A stretch of 64,000 bases of DNA, taken from positions 1,440,001 to 1,504,000 of the forward strand of contig NZ_CP047050.1 of assembly GCF_009799805.1 (NCBI RefSeq). The letters run 5' to 3'. This document shows, piece after piece, positions 10,473-18,455 of this stretch. A program made the position numbers and the translations under genes. Below the pieces are notes generated by a model. The model was not told where the DNA came from. It made no database searches and worked only from the letters and a program-made list of their open reading frames with translations. Origin of the DNA: Myroides phaeus (GTDB lineage: Bacteria; Bacteroidota; Bacteroidia; Flavobacteriales; Flavobacteriaceae). Positions within the stretch are counted from its first letter, which is position 1, and the number at the start of each line of letters is the position of its first letter.

Positions 10473-11054
10473 ATGGATATTACAGCACAAGAGCAGTATG
10501 AAAAGAAGGGGAAAGCATTAAAAGTAATGATGCTTTTTGGAATTGGAAGTATAGCAATGGTATTCGCAGGATTGACAAGTGCGTACGTTGTTAGTAAGTC
10601 TCGTCCAGATTGGTTAACAGATTTTGTGTTGCCATCAGCCTTTTTATATAGTACAATAGCAATTTTTTTAAGTAGTATCACTTTTCACCTTGGATATAAG
10701 GCAATAAAGAGAGACGATAGAAATAAAACTACTACTTATCTAATTTCTACTTTGATATTAGGATTGTTATTCGTTTTTTTGCAGTTCAAAGGTTTTGGTG
10801 AAGTTATTTCCGCAGGATATTTCTTTACTGGAAGTGAAAGTACGATCACAACTTCGTTTTTATACGTAATTGTAATTGTACACATAGCCCATCTATCAGG
10901 TGGACTATTAGCATTATTGTATGTAATTTATAATCATTTTAAACAAAAGTATAATTCTCAGCAAAACATTGGAATTGAGTTATGTGCATGGTTTTGGCAT
11001 TTCTTAGATTTGTTGTGGATTTATTTGTTTTTATTTTTTACATTCTATAAATAG
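10473..11054 (+). CDS. Cytochrome c oxidase subunit III, short paralogue
   Basis: This is a heme-copper oxidase subunit III of 193 residues with five predicted membrane helices, close in pattern to other five-helix bacterial subunits. Conserved features include the SAYVVSKSRPDW stretch after helix one, IVHIAHLSGGLLAL in helix four and WFWHFLDLLWIYLFL in the last helix. It lies directly between ctaB and a second, longer subunit III gene. The two paralogues are probably both structural parts of one cytochrome c oxidase whose catalytic subunits I and II are encoded elsewhere. Confidence 0.93.
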   Translation: MDITAQEQYEKKGKALKVMMLFGIGSIAMVFAGLTSAYVVSKSRPDWLTDFVLPSAFLYSTIAIFLSSITFHLGYKAIKRDDRNKTTTYLISTLILGLLFVFLQFKGFGEVISAGYFFTGSESTITTSFLYVIVIVHIAHLSGGLLALLYVIYNHFKQKYNSQQNIGIELCAWFWHFLDLLWIYLFLFFTFYK

Positions 11055-11098
11055 AAAAATATAACTAAATTTGAGAACTTTATAACTAACAACTTTTT

Positions 11099-12079
11099 AT
11101 GGGAGCGACAGTTACTACAGCAGCTACTAAAGAAACTACATGGGGCGGAGGAAATGAGCCTCTAAAGGTAAGCTATGGTAAAATGATGATGTGGTATTTC
11201 ATATTATCAGATTCATTAACATTTTGTGGATTCCTGGTAGGATACGGGTTTACTCGTTACAAATTTCAAGATACTTGGCCTATTGCTGACGAAGTATTTA
11301 ATCACTTTCCATTTTTACATGGTGTAGATGCACCGATGTATTATGTGGCATTGATGACTTTTATTTTGATTTTCTCTTCAGTTACTATGGTTTTAGCCGT
11401 AGATGCTGGACATCAAATGAAAAAGAATAAAGTGGCTACTTACATGTTCTTGACTATTGTAGGAGGATTAGTATTCTTAGGATCACAAGCGTGGGAATGG
11501 AAAAACTTTATTAATGGTTCTTACGGAGCTGTTGAAACAAGAGGAGGATCTATTTTACAATTCGTAGGAGAAGATGGAAAACAGATTGCTCTATCTGACT
11601 TTGCATTAGTTGATGCAAACAGAAATGAAGCTACATTGACAAGAGCGAACGCAACATGGTTCGTGAAAGGTCCAGAAGCAACAACTTATTCAATCGAAGA
11701 AGTTAAAGCAGGATTTGAGGCAAATCCAAATGTGAGAATTAGAACACAAAAAACTACTGATGAAAAACACAAAGAGATTCTTACAAGAGAAGAGTCTGTT
11801 ACTCGTTTGAATGACGCAGTTTTAGTAGTTGAAGGAGCAAGTTTAATTCGTAATGAGTACGGACACAAAACGTTTGCTGATTTCTTCTTCTTTATTACAG
11901 GATTCCACGGATTCCACGTTTTCACAGGTATTTTAATTAATGTGGTAATCTTCTTTAACGTTTTAATGGGTACTTACCAAAAGAGAGGTAGCTATGAAAT
12001 GGTTGAAAAAGGTGGATTATACTGGCACTTTGTTGACTTAGTGTGGGTATTTGTATTTACATTCTTTTATTTGGTTTAA
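11099..12079 (+). CDS. Cytochrome c oxidase subunit III, long paralogue with soluble insertion
   Basis: The 326-residue protein has the same five-helix subunit III core as its upstream neighbour (helices near residues 28-50, 75-100, 108-132, 258-292 and 305-326, the last with GLYWHFVDLVWVFVFTFF). Between helices three and four lies a hydrophilic insertion of about 120 residues (133-255), rich in charged residues, that the short paralogue lacks. It therefore probably exposes an extra domain on one side of the membrane. Order and spacing place it in the same transcription unit as ctaB and subunit IV. Confidence 0.93.
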   Translation: MGATVTTAATKETTWGGGNEPLKVSYGKMMMWYFILSDSLTFCGFLVGYGFTRYKFQDTWPIADEVFNHFPFLHGVDAPMYYVALMTFILIFSSVTMVLAVDAGHQMKKNKVATYMFLTIVGGLVFLGSQAWEWKNFINGSYGAVETRGGSILQFVGEDGKQIALSDFALVDANRNEATLTRANATWFVKGPEATTYSIEEVKAGFEANPNVRIRTQKTTDEKHKEILTREESVTRLNDAVLVVEGASLIRNEYGHKTFADFFFFITGFHGFHVFTGILINVVIFFNVLMGTYQKRGSYEMVEKGGLYWHFVDLVWVFVFTFFYLV

Positions 12080-12097
12080 CTTTAAAATTCGAAAAAA

Positions 12098-12454
12098 ATG
12101 GCAGCAGAAGCAGCACATCATTCAAATACAAAGAGAATCTGGATCGTTTTCGCAATAATGTCTGTGATTACTTTAGTAGAAGTAGTGTTAGGTATTTTTA
12201 AACCTGAATCATTACACCACGTTCATATCTTTGGATTAAGTTTATTAAACTATATCTTCATTATTTTAACTGTTGTTAAAGCTTACTACATTATGTGGGC
12301 ATTCATGCACTTAGAGCAAGAAAAAGCGGCTTTTAGATGGTCAGTAGCGGGGATATTATCTTTCTTATGTGTTTACTTAATTACTTTAGTTTTGACAGAA
12401 GGAAACTATATTTTTGACGTATTCCATAATTCACAGTACAAGTGGATATTTTAA
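12098..12454 (+). CDS. Cytochrome c oxidase subunit IV family protein
   Basis: This 118-residue protein has three hydrophobic helices, the pattern of the prokaryotic COX subunit IV family (YIMWAFMHLEQEKAAFRW lies between helices two and three). Subunit IV is a small accessory chain of the oxidase. The gene begins 18 bases after the long subunit III gene and is followed by a strong terminator, so it closes the structural part of the operon. Confidence 0.92.
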   Translation: MAAEAAHHSNTKRIWIVFAIMSVITLVEVVLGIFKPESLHHVHIFGLSLLNYIFIILTVVKAYYIMWAFMHLEQEKAAFRWSVAGILSFLCVYLITLVLTEGNYIFDVFHNSQYKWIF

Positions 12455-12470
12455 TATCATATTATATATG

Positions 12471-12500
12471 AAAAAGGCGGTTTATTGACCGCCTTTTTTT
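12471..12500 (+). terminator. Terminator after cytochrome oxidase subunit IV
   Basis: An 11-base perfect stem (AAAAAGGCGGT with ACCGCCTTTTT), a six-base loop and a T run lie 17 bases after the stop codon. Confidence 0.93.
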
Positions 12501-12531
12501 ATTTTTGTGAGTTACATAATAGCATTTAAAA

Positions 12532-13188
12532 ATGAAAAAATACCTTATCTTAGTTTTGTTATTTATTATGCCTATTTGCGCTTATTTATTTTTTGCAACA
12601 GGTGTTAATCAGTTTGTACGTCTTCCCGTTATAACTGAAGGTGTAAATGAGTTGCCAATAGGAAAAACCTCATTGAATAAGCAACCAAAATTAGAAGGAA
12701 AGATAACAGTACTTGGTTTTCCTGGAGGACATCTTTTTAGAGATCGAGGAGACGCCTTTAATCTTAATCAAAAAATTTATAAAAGATATTTAGACTTTGA
12801 AGACTTTCAATTAGTGATGGTATTGCCAATAGGAAGTGAAGCTGAAGCTGAAAAGGTAGTTAATGAATTAAGCCCAATTTCAGATATGTCAAATTGGAAT
12901 TATTTGTTTTTAAAACCAGAAGAAATTCAAGAGTTTTATAATTCACTTGGATTAGTTGGTAAACTTGATGATGACTTGGCAAGCTTGAATGTTTATATAA
13001 TAGATAAAGATAAAAACCTTAGAGGTAGAAAAGGACCTAATAAATTAGGGGATTTCGAATATAAAGAAGGTTATTCTACTATTTCAGCTGCGGAGTTAAA
13101 TAATGATATGATGGATGATGTGAAAGTAGTATTAGCAGAATACAGATTAGCATTGAAACAATATAAACGCATAAACAAAGGTGAATAA
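12532..13188 (+). CDS. Membrane-anchored protein of the oxidase-assembly cluster, unknown function
   Basis: I do not recognise this 218-residue protein. It has one N-terminal membrane helix (about residues 4-24) and a soluble part that should face the periplasm. The soluble part resembles a thioredoxin-like layout (a GKITVLGFPGGHLFRD strand-turn where a SCO protein would have its CxxxC strand, then a strand QLVMVLPIG), but no cysteine pair is present. Its stop overlaps or abuts the start of the SCO gene, so a redox-inactive SCO-like partner in oxidase assembly is a reasonable guess and no more. It lies downstream of its own possible promoter, in the tail of the preceding terminator. Confidence 0.85.
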   Translation: MKKYLILVLLFIMPICAYLFFATGVNQFVRLPVITEGVNELPIGKTSLNKQPKLEGKITVLGFPGGHLFRDRGDAFNLNQKIYKRYLDFEDFQLVMVLPIGSEAEAEKVVNELSPISDMSNWNYLFLKPEEIQEFYNSLGLVGKLDDDLASLNVYIIDKDKNLRGRKGPNKLGDFEYKEGYSTISAAELNNDMMDDVKVVLAEYRLALKQYKRINKGE

Positions 13189-13189
13189 T

Positions 13190-13813
13190 ATGAAAGATAA
13201 GTCGTACATCTGGATATCATTTATTGTATTGATATTTGGTATATGGGCAGTGCCTAAAATTATTAAAAAGTTTGAAAAATCTGATTTACACGTTGTAGGT
13301 ACAGCACCTAAGTTTGAATTAGTAGATCAAAATAATAAGACAATTAATAACGATAGTTATGAAGGGAAAGTTTACTTAGTTGAGTTTTTCTTCGCTAATT
13401 GTCCTACTATCTGTCCTATTATGAATATGAACATGCTTAAACTTCAAGATACTTTTTACGGGAATATGAAGTTTGGTATAGCATCAATTACTATTGACCC
13501 AACTCGTGATACAGTAGAAGCTTTGAAAGTTCACGCAGATGAATTAGGAGTTAAAAATCCTTATTGGCATATGATGACTGGAGATGCTACTTATATTTAT
13601 GATTTAGCTAAAAAGTTTAATCTGTACACAGGAGTTAATCCAGATGCTCCAGGAGGATTTGAACATTCAGGTTTATTTGCTCTTGTAGATAAAAATGGGC
13701 AAATACGTTGTAGAATAGATGAACACGGTAACCCAATCATTTATTACGACGGAACTACTGATGAAGGAGTAGAATGGTTAAAACAAGATATTAAGTTATT
13801 GTTAGAAGAATAA
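13190..13813 (+). CDS. SCO1/SenC family copper chaperone
   Basis: SCO proteins deliver copper to, or reduce cysteines in, the CuA site of cytochrome c oxidase subunit II. The 207-residue protein has an N-terminal anchor (residues 7-25) and a periplasmic thioredoxin fold with the copper ligands Cys71 and Cys75 in FANCPTICPIM and a His at about 159 in FEHSGLF. The ATG one base after the previous stop is preferred; a GTG nine bases earlier in frame (13181) is possible and would overlap the preceding gene. DUF420 follows two bases after the stop. Confidence 0.94.
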   Translation: MKDKSYIWISFIVLIFGIWAVPKIIKKFEKSDLHVVGTAPKFELVDQNNKTINNDSYEGKVYLVEFFFANCPTICPIMNMNMLKLQDTFYGNMKFGIASITIDPTRDTVEALKVHADELGVKNPYWHMMTGDATYIYDLAKKFNLYTGVNPDAPGGFEHSGLFALVDKNGQIRCRIDEHGNPIIYYDGTTDEGVEWLKQDIKLLLEE

Positions 13814-13814
13814 A

Positions 13815-14360
13815 ATGGAAAATAATACAAACGTAGAACAAAAGTTTAGTAAATGGATTTGGGTATTGTCTGTGGCAATCCCAGTAGTAGTAGCAATATT
13901 ATTTGGAGTAAATCTTCAGAAGTTAGGGTACGATGTTAAGCCATTAACCTTTTTACCTCCAATTTATGCAACAATTAATGGTATAACAGCTGTATTACTT
14001 GTATTAGCAGTTCGTGCTATTAAAAAAGGTAATATGAAGTTACACGAGCTATTGATTAAAATCTGTATGGGTTGTTCTTTAGCTTTCTTAGCAATGTATG
14101 TAGCTTATCACATGACTTCAATTGAGACAAGTTATGGAGGAGAAGGGATAATTCGTTATGTTTATTTCTTTATTTTGATAACGCACATAATGCTGTCTAT
14201 TATTATCATTCCTTTTGTACTATTTACTTTTGTACGAGGTATTTCAGGTTCATATCAAAGACATAAAAAATTAGCGCGTATTACATACCCAATGTGGTTA
14301 TACGTTGCAGTTACTGGAGTAATTGTGTATTTAATGATTTCTCCGTATTATATACATTAA
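13815..14360 (+). CDS. DUF420 family membrane protein
   Basis: This 181-residue protein has five predicted membrane helices and matches the DUF420/YozB type found beside SCO and cytochrome oxidase genes. Conserved polar positions inside helices are seen in YHMTSIE and ILITHIMLS. Its function is not established; linkage to oxidase assembly is by context. It is tightly packed behind the SCO gene. Confidence 0.92.
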   Translation: MENNTNVEQKFSKWIWVLSVAIPVVVAILFGVNLQKLGYDVKPLTFLPPIYATINGITAVLLVLAVRAIKKGNMKLHELLIKICMGCSLAFLAMYVAYHMTSIETSYGGEGIIRYVYFFILITHIMLSIIIIPFVLFTFVRGISGSYQRHKKLARITYPMWLYVAVTGVIVYLMISPYYIH

Positions 14361-14378
14361 TTTCTAAAGCGATAAGCA

Positions 14379-14606
14379 ATGAAAAAAATTGGTTGGATTC
14401 TTTTTATTTGCTTTTTGTCTTTACAAAATATACAAGCACAGTGTGCAATGTGTAGAGCGTCTCTTGAAACAGAAGAGGGAGGAGTAAAGGCTGAAGCAGT
14501 AAATGATGGAATCGTCTACTTGATGTTGTTTCCTTATCTTTTGGTAGGATTAGCTTTATTTTTCAGTTATAAAGTCTATAAAAGCAAAAAAGTTATAAAA
14601 CAGTAA
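14379..14606 (+). CDS. Small secreted or anchored CxxC protein, unknown function
   Basis: The 75-residue product has a signal peptide (residues 1-20, ending IQA), then Cys22 and Cys25 in QCAMCRASLE, a short soluble stretch and one membrane helix (about 46-66) with a lysine-rich cytoplasmic tail. A CxxC pair just outside the membrane next to SCO and DUF420 suggests a metal- or thiol-handling role in oxidase maturation; this is inference. The gene ends the operon before a strong terminator. Confidence 0.88.
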   Translation: MKKIGWILFICFLSLQNIQAQCAMCRASLETEEGGVKAEAVNDGIVYLMLFPYLLVGLALFFSYKVYKSKKVIKQ

Positions 14607-14607
14607 T

Positions 14608-14638
14608 AAAAAACCGCTACTTATAGCGGTTTTTTTTA
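14608..14638 (+). terminator. Terminator of the SCO-DUF420 operon
   Basis: Stem AACCGCTA with TAGCGGTT, a four-base loop, flanking A and T runs, directly after the CxxC protein gene. Confidence 0.93.
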
Positions 14639-14701
14639 TTACTTTATACAACAGTAACATAATGTTTGTTTTTTTGTCAATTCTGAAAAATAATTAGATT
14701 T

Positions 14702-16138
14702 ATGATTAACCGATATAGAGTAATTGCAATTAGTTTTTTTATTTATTTATTGCCTCAATATATTTTAGCACAAGATAATTATTGGTCTTTACAAAAATGT
14801 ATAGAGCACGCTATAGATAATAATATTAGGATTAAACAATCTAAACTTGATGAAGAAAGTGCTGTAATTAATAAGGCTATCGCTTTTGGTAATTTCTTGC
14901 CAGGCATCAATATGACGGGAAATCATTCGTGGACTATAGCTGATCAACCCAATCAAGTTACAAATTCTATCGAAAGTCAAACAATTCAAAGTAGCAGTTT
15001 CGGAGTTGGTGTCAATGTGGATATATACAATGGACTTCAGAATCAAAATTTGTTAGTCAAATCGCGTTTAGCACATTTAGCCTCACAATATAAACTTCAA
15101 AAAATGAAGGAGGATATCGCTTTGAATGTGATTAATTCATACTTGCAGATTATTTTTAACAAGGAATTAGTTCGTACAAATAAAGTACAACTTGAGTATG
15201 ATGAAAGTCAGTCTAAAAGAACAGAAGAGCTTGTAGATGCAGGTGTAGTTCCGGCTGGCGATTTGTTAGAGGCTAATGCAACTGTAGCTGTAGCTACACA
15301 AAGATTAATTGTTTCTCAGAACGAATTAGTAATGGCTCGGTTAAATTTAGCTCAGTTACTACAAATAAATGATTACGAAGCTTTCGATGTTATTGATTCA
15401 GATTATGAAGTTGGAGAAAGTGCTGTGTTAATCTATACACCTGAAGAAATAAAGTCAAGAGCATTTGAGGTTTTAACAATTGTAAAGAATGCAGAAGCTG
15501 AAGTAGATATTGCTGAGCGAAATGTAAAAATTAGCAGAGGTGCTTATTTACCTCGATTAAGTGCTTTTTACAATTTGGGAACAAATATCAATTATCAAGA
15601 TAGATTGGTAGGTATAGAAAGTACTGGAACAAGTAGTACAATTGGGTATGTAGAAGGAACAAACCAACGTGTTTTACAACAAAATACAATGGGGGTGTTT
15701 GGCGGACCAGATTCCTTTTTTAGTCAGTTCGACAAAAATAAAACATCAAGTTTTGGACTAAGCCTTGCTGTTCCTGTTTTTCAAGGGTTCTCAGTTAGAA
15801 ATAATGTAAAGTTGAGCAAGTTGAGATTGAAACAGATTGAGAATGAAAGAGAGGTTGTGATATTGAATTTAGAGCAATTATTATTTAAGGCTTATACAGA
15901 TACCCAAAGTGCATTGAAAACCTATGAAGCAAGTGTTGTAAGTTTAAAAGCAAGAACACAATCTTTAGAGTATGCAAAAGAGAGATATGCTGTGGGATTA
16001 ATCAACGTTTTTGAACTCAATCAAAATCAAAACTTATTAGTTACAGCTCAATCGAATTTATTAAAATCCAAGTATGATTATATTTTTAAGACGAAGATAT
16101 TAGAGTATTACTTTGGAATACCATTATTTAAAAATTAA
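14702..16138 (+). CDS. TolC family outer-membrane efflux protein
   Basis: This 478-residue protein has a signal peptide (about 1-23, ending LAQ) and two copies of the outer-membrane efflux repeat, with long alpha-helical heptad stretches (for example near residues 150-230 and 385-450) that build the periplasmic tunnel and short beta segments for the barrel. It would serve as the outer-membrane exit duct for the adaptor encoded next. No inner-membrane pump gene follows. Confidence 0.93.
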   Translation: MINRYRVIAISFFIYLLPQYILAQDNYWSLQKCIEHAIDNNIRIKQSKLDEESAVINKAIAFGNFLPGINMTGNHSWTIADQPNQVTNSIESQTIQSSSFGVGVNVDIYNGLQNQNLLVKSRLAHLASQYKLQKMKEDIALNVINSYLQIIFNKELVRTNKVQLEYDESQSKRTEELVDAGVVPAGDLLEANATVAVATQRLIVSQNELVMARLNLAQLLQINDYEAFDVIDSDYEVGESAVLIYTPEEIKSRAFEVLTIVKNAEAEVDIAERNVKISRGAYLPRLSAFYNLGTNINYQDRLVGIESTGTSSTIGYVEGTNQRVLQQNTMGVFGGPDSFFSQFDKNKTSSFGLSLAVPVFQGFSVRNNVKLSKLRLKQIENEREVVILNLEQLLFKAYTDTQSALKTYEASVVSLKARTQSLEYAKERYAVGLINVFELNQNQNLLVTAQSNLLKSKYDYIFKTKILEYYFGIPLFKN

Positions 16139-16142
16139 GATT

Positions 16143-17396
16143 ATGAAAAAGAAATACATTGTTGTTTTTATACTTTTAGTTATTATAGCTATTCTGTTAT
16201 CTGTTTTTGTTTTCGGAAAGAAAGAAGAATTAACTACGATAGAGGTGGTAACACTTGAAAAATCTAATATCGTTGAAACCGTATCAGGTACAGGAAAGAT
16301 TCAACCTGAAATAGAGATAAAGATTTCTTCTGAAGTATCCGGAGAAATCATAAATTTGCCAGTGAAAGAAGGTCAAGTTGTAAAAAGAGGTGATTTACTT
16401 GTAGAGATTAATCCTGATTTATATACTTCTGCAGTAGACCGTATGGTTGCTATGCTGGCTACAAGTAAAGCTGGATTAGAGCAAGCAGTAGCCCAACTGA
16501 AAGAAGCGAAGTCAAATTATGATAGAAATGCTCGATTATTTGAAAAAGGAGTAATTTCTCGCTCAGAGTGGGATAAGGTAGTTCGTGCGTATGAAGTTGC
16601 TAAAGCAACACAAAACTCTGCTTTTTACAATGTAGAGAGTGCTAAAGCAGCCTTAGCAGAATCTAAAAGTAATTTACTAAGAACAACAATTTATTCTCCT
16701 GCTTATGGTACAATTTCACGAATAGATGTAGAGTTGGGAGAACGTGTTTTAGGAACACAGCAAATGGCTGGGACAGAAATATTGCGCGTTGCCAATTTGA
16801 ATAGTATGGAAGTTGAAGTTGACATCAATGAAAATGATATTGTAAAAGTAAAGCTTGGAGATGAAACACGAATTAATGTTGATGCCTATTTAAAAAAGGA
16901 GTTTAGGGGAGTAGTAACAAGTATTTCAAATTCTGCTTCAAATGCAACTTTATCATCAGATCAAGTAACTACTTTCAAGGTAAAGATTAAAATACTGAGA
17001 GAGTCGTATGAAGATTTGTTAGATAATAGTATTGAGAACTATTCGCCTTTTAGACCAGGAATGACTGCTGCTGTAGATATCATTACAAATGTGAAGAAAG
17101 ATATTCTTGCTGTACCAATTAGTGCAGTAGTAATGCGTAGTCCAACAGATACTCTTTTGTCTAAAGAAGAAGGGAAAAAGGCGTTAGTTAAAGACTTGAT
17201 GCGAGAGGCTGTTTTTGTTAATGACAACGGTATAGCAAAACTTAAGTTTGTAAAGACAGGTATTCAAGATGATGCTAACATTCAAATTATAGATGGCGTT
17301 AGTGCGAATGATGAAATTATAACAGGACCTTATTCAACTGTTAGTAGAACGCTCCAAAATGGAGATAAAGTTAAAGTAGAAAGTAAAAAAGAATGA
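16143..17396 (+). CDS. Efflux periplasmic adaptor (MacA/HlyD family)
   Basis: The protein links an inner-membrane transporter to TolC. It has an N-terminal membrane anchor (about residues 4-24), a lipoyl-like half motif EIINLPVKEGQVVKRGDLL, a coiled-coil hairpin (roughly residues 95-180), the second lipoyl half (TIYSPAYGTISRIDVELGE) and a beta-barrel plus membrane-proximal domain. The ATG at 16143 (MKKKYIVV) is chosen over a start 30 bases upstream inside the TolC gene, because a lysine-rich start followed by a hydrophobic helix is typical. The MacA-type layout predicts a MacB-like ABC permease, which is absent here. Its stop overlaps tsaB by four bases. Confidence 0.93.
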   Translation: MKKKYIVVFILLVIIAILLSVFVFGKKEELTTIEVVTLEKSNIVETVSGTGKIQPEIEIKISSEVSGEIINLPVKEGQVVKRGDLLVEINPDLYTSAVDRMVAMLATSKAGLEQAVAQLKEAKSNYDRNARLFEKGVISRSEWDKVVRAYEVAKATQNSAFYNVESAKAALAESKSNLLRTTIYSPAYGTISRIDVELGERVLGTQQMAGTEILRVANLNSMEVEVDINENDIVKVKLGDETRINVDAYLKKEFRGVVTSISNSASNATLSSDQVTTFKVKIKILRESYEDLLDNSIENYSPFRPGMTAAVDIITNVKKDILAVPISAVVMRSPTDTLLSKEEGKKALVKDLMREAVFVNDNGIAKLKFVKTGIQDDANIQIIDGVSANDEIITGPYSTVSRTLQNGDKVKVESKKE

Positions 17397-18067
17397 TAAC
17401 GATTTTAAGTATCGAAACAGCAACTAAGAATTGCTCGGTTTCTTTGTCTGTAGATGGTCAATTGATTGAATGTAGAGAAATAGCTGAAGAGAATTTTTCT
17501 CATGCAGAAAAACTACACGTATTTGTTGAAGAAGTATTAAAAGATAACGGTAAAAGTTTAAAAGATTTAAGCGCTATTGCAATAAGTCAAGGGCCAGGTT
17601 CATATACAGGATTACGTATTGGTGTATCTTCTGCAAAAGGACTTTGTTATGGTTTATCAATTCCAATGATTGCCTTGGATACATTAGAAGTTTTGGCTCG
17701 TCAGATTAATGTTGAAGGGGGATTAATTATTCCGATGTTAGATGCAAGGAGAATGGAAGTTTTCTCAGCTGTATTTGATTCAACATATAATAAAATTGCT
17801 CCGATTGAAGCAGTTGTTGTTGATGAAAATTCGTTTGCAGATTATAGTCAAACAAATACTTTACACTTAATTGGTGATGGTGCATTGAAGTGTAAAGAAG
17901 TTTTAAATGGAGATAACTTTATTTATTACCCTGAGAATATTTATCCTTCTGCAAAAGAAATGTGTTCAATGGCTCATAGTAAGTTTTTAGCTAATGACTT
18001 TGTAGATGTGGCATATTTTGAACCTTTTTATTTGAAAGATTTTGTTTTAATAACAAAGAAAAAATAA
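17393..18067 (+). CDS. tsaB: tRNA threonylcarbamoyladenosine biosynthesis protein TsaB
   Basis: TsaB is the scaffold partner of TsaD and TsaE in making the t6A modification at position 37 of ANN-decoding tRNAs. The 224-residue protein shows the ASKHA-fold N terminus (ILSIETATKNCSVSLS) and the dimer-interface motif SQGPGSYTGLRIG, and lacks the metal-binding His pair of TsaD, as expected for TsaB. The ATG lies in an ATGA overlap with the adaptor gene, so translation is probably coupled although the functions are unrelated. Confidence 0.96.
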   Translation: MITILSIETATKNCSVSLSVDGQLIECREIAEENFSHAEKLHVFVEEVLKDNGKSLKDLSAIAISQGPGSYTGLRIGVSSAKGLCYGLSIPMIALDTLEVLARQINVEGGLIIPMLDARRMEVFSAVFDSTYNKIAPIEAVVVDENSFADYSQTNTLHLIGDGALKCKEVLNGDNFIYYPENIYPSAKEMCSMAHSKFLANDFVDVAYFEPFYLKDFVLITKKK

Positions 18068-18089
18068 CATAACCTAATAGGTCTATAAC

Positions 18090-18124
18090 GAAAGGCTCAA
18101 GTTTAAATACTTGAGCCTTTTTTG
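18090..18124 (+). terminator. Terminator after tsaB
   Basis: A 12-base perfect stem (AAAGGCTCAAGT with ACTTGAGCCTTT), six-base loop and T run. Confidence 0.93.
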
Positions 18125-18215
18125 TTTGGTCTAAAATGAGGTGCGTAGATTCTTATAAAATATTTCGATTTTGAAACTCTTGAAACCTTGTGTTTATAAG
18201 GCTTTGTGCAGTGGT

Positions 18216-18310
18216 TAGTCGTAGATAAGTCGCAGATAAATCGGAGATTGTTCGCAAAAAAGGCCTCTATGTGAGGTATCTACGACTTATCTCCGAGTTA
18301 TCTCCAACTA
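18216..18310. repeat. Imperfect inverted repeat made of 11-base units
   Basis: Two 33-base arms (18216-18248 and 18278-18310) are reverse complements at 27 of 33 positions around a 29-base loop that has its own small CCTC/GAGG hairpin. Each arm consists of three 11-base units on the consensus GTCGNAGATAA (18218, 18229 and 18240 for the first arm), so the two arms are tandem repeats facing each other. No coding potential is evident. Confidence 0.8.
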
Positions 18311-18455
18311 ATGTATGTTTAAAACCTTGTTGATTATTATAAATAAATCTGTTTTTAGGGTAATTAATAGAATCTAATCAATCACTTTTTGTTTGTAAGA
18401 GGTGAGATGAAAAAGAACAGCTGTCGTTCATAACAAAGACAGCCGTTAGTATGTA

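Larger units (their letters stand above)
18068..18455. other. Intergenic region with terminator and an 11-base-period dyad
   Basis: No gene is seen. The region holds the tsaB terminator, then a dyad at 18216-18310 described separately, flanked by two copies of AAACCTTGT (18183-18191 and 18322-18330). The remainder is AT-rich and without clear signals. The convergent MscS gene ends at the right edge. Confidence 0.7.

Noticed and set aside
13181..13189. GTG start for the SCO gene
   Set aside because: An ATG nine bases downstream gives the same signal anchor without overlap; either is possible but ATG is favoured.
14684..14702. TAGATTTA before the TolC ATG as a promoter for a leaderless transcript
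   Set aside because: It lacks the final G of TAnnTTTG and could be chance in AT-rich DNA.
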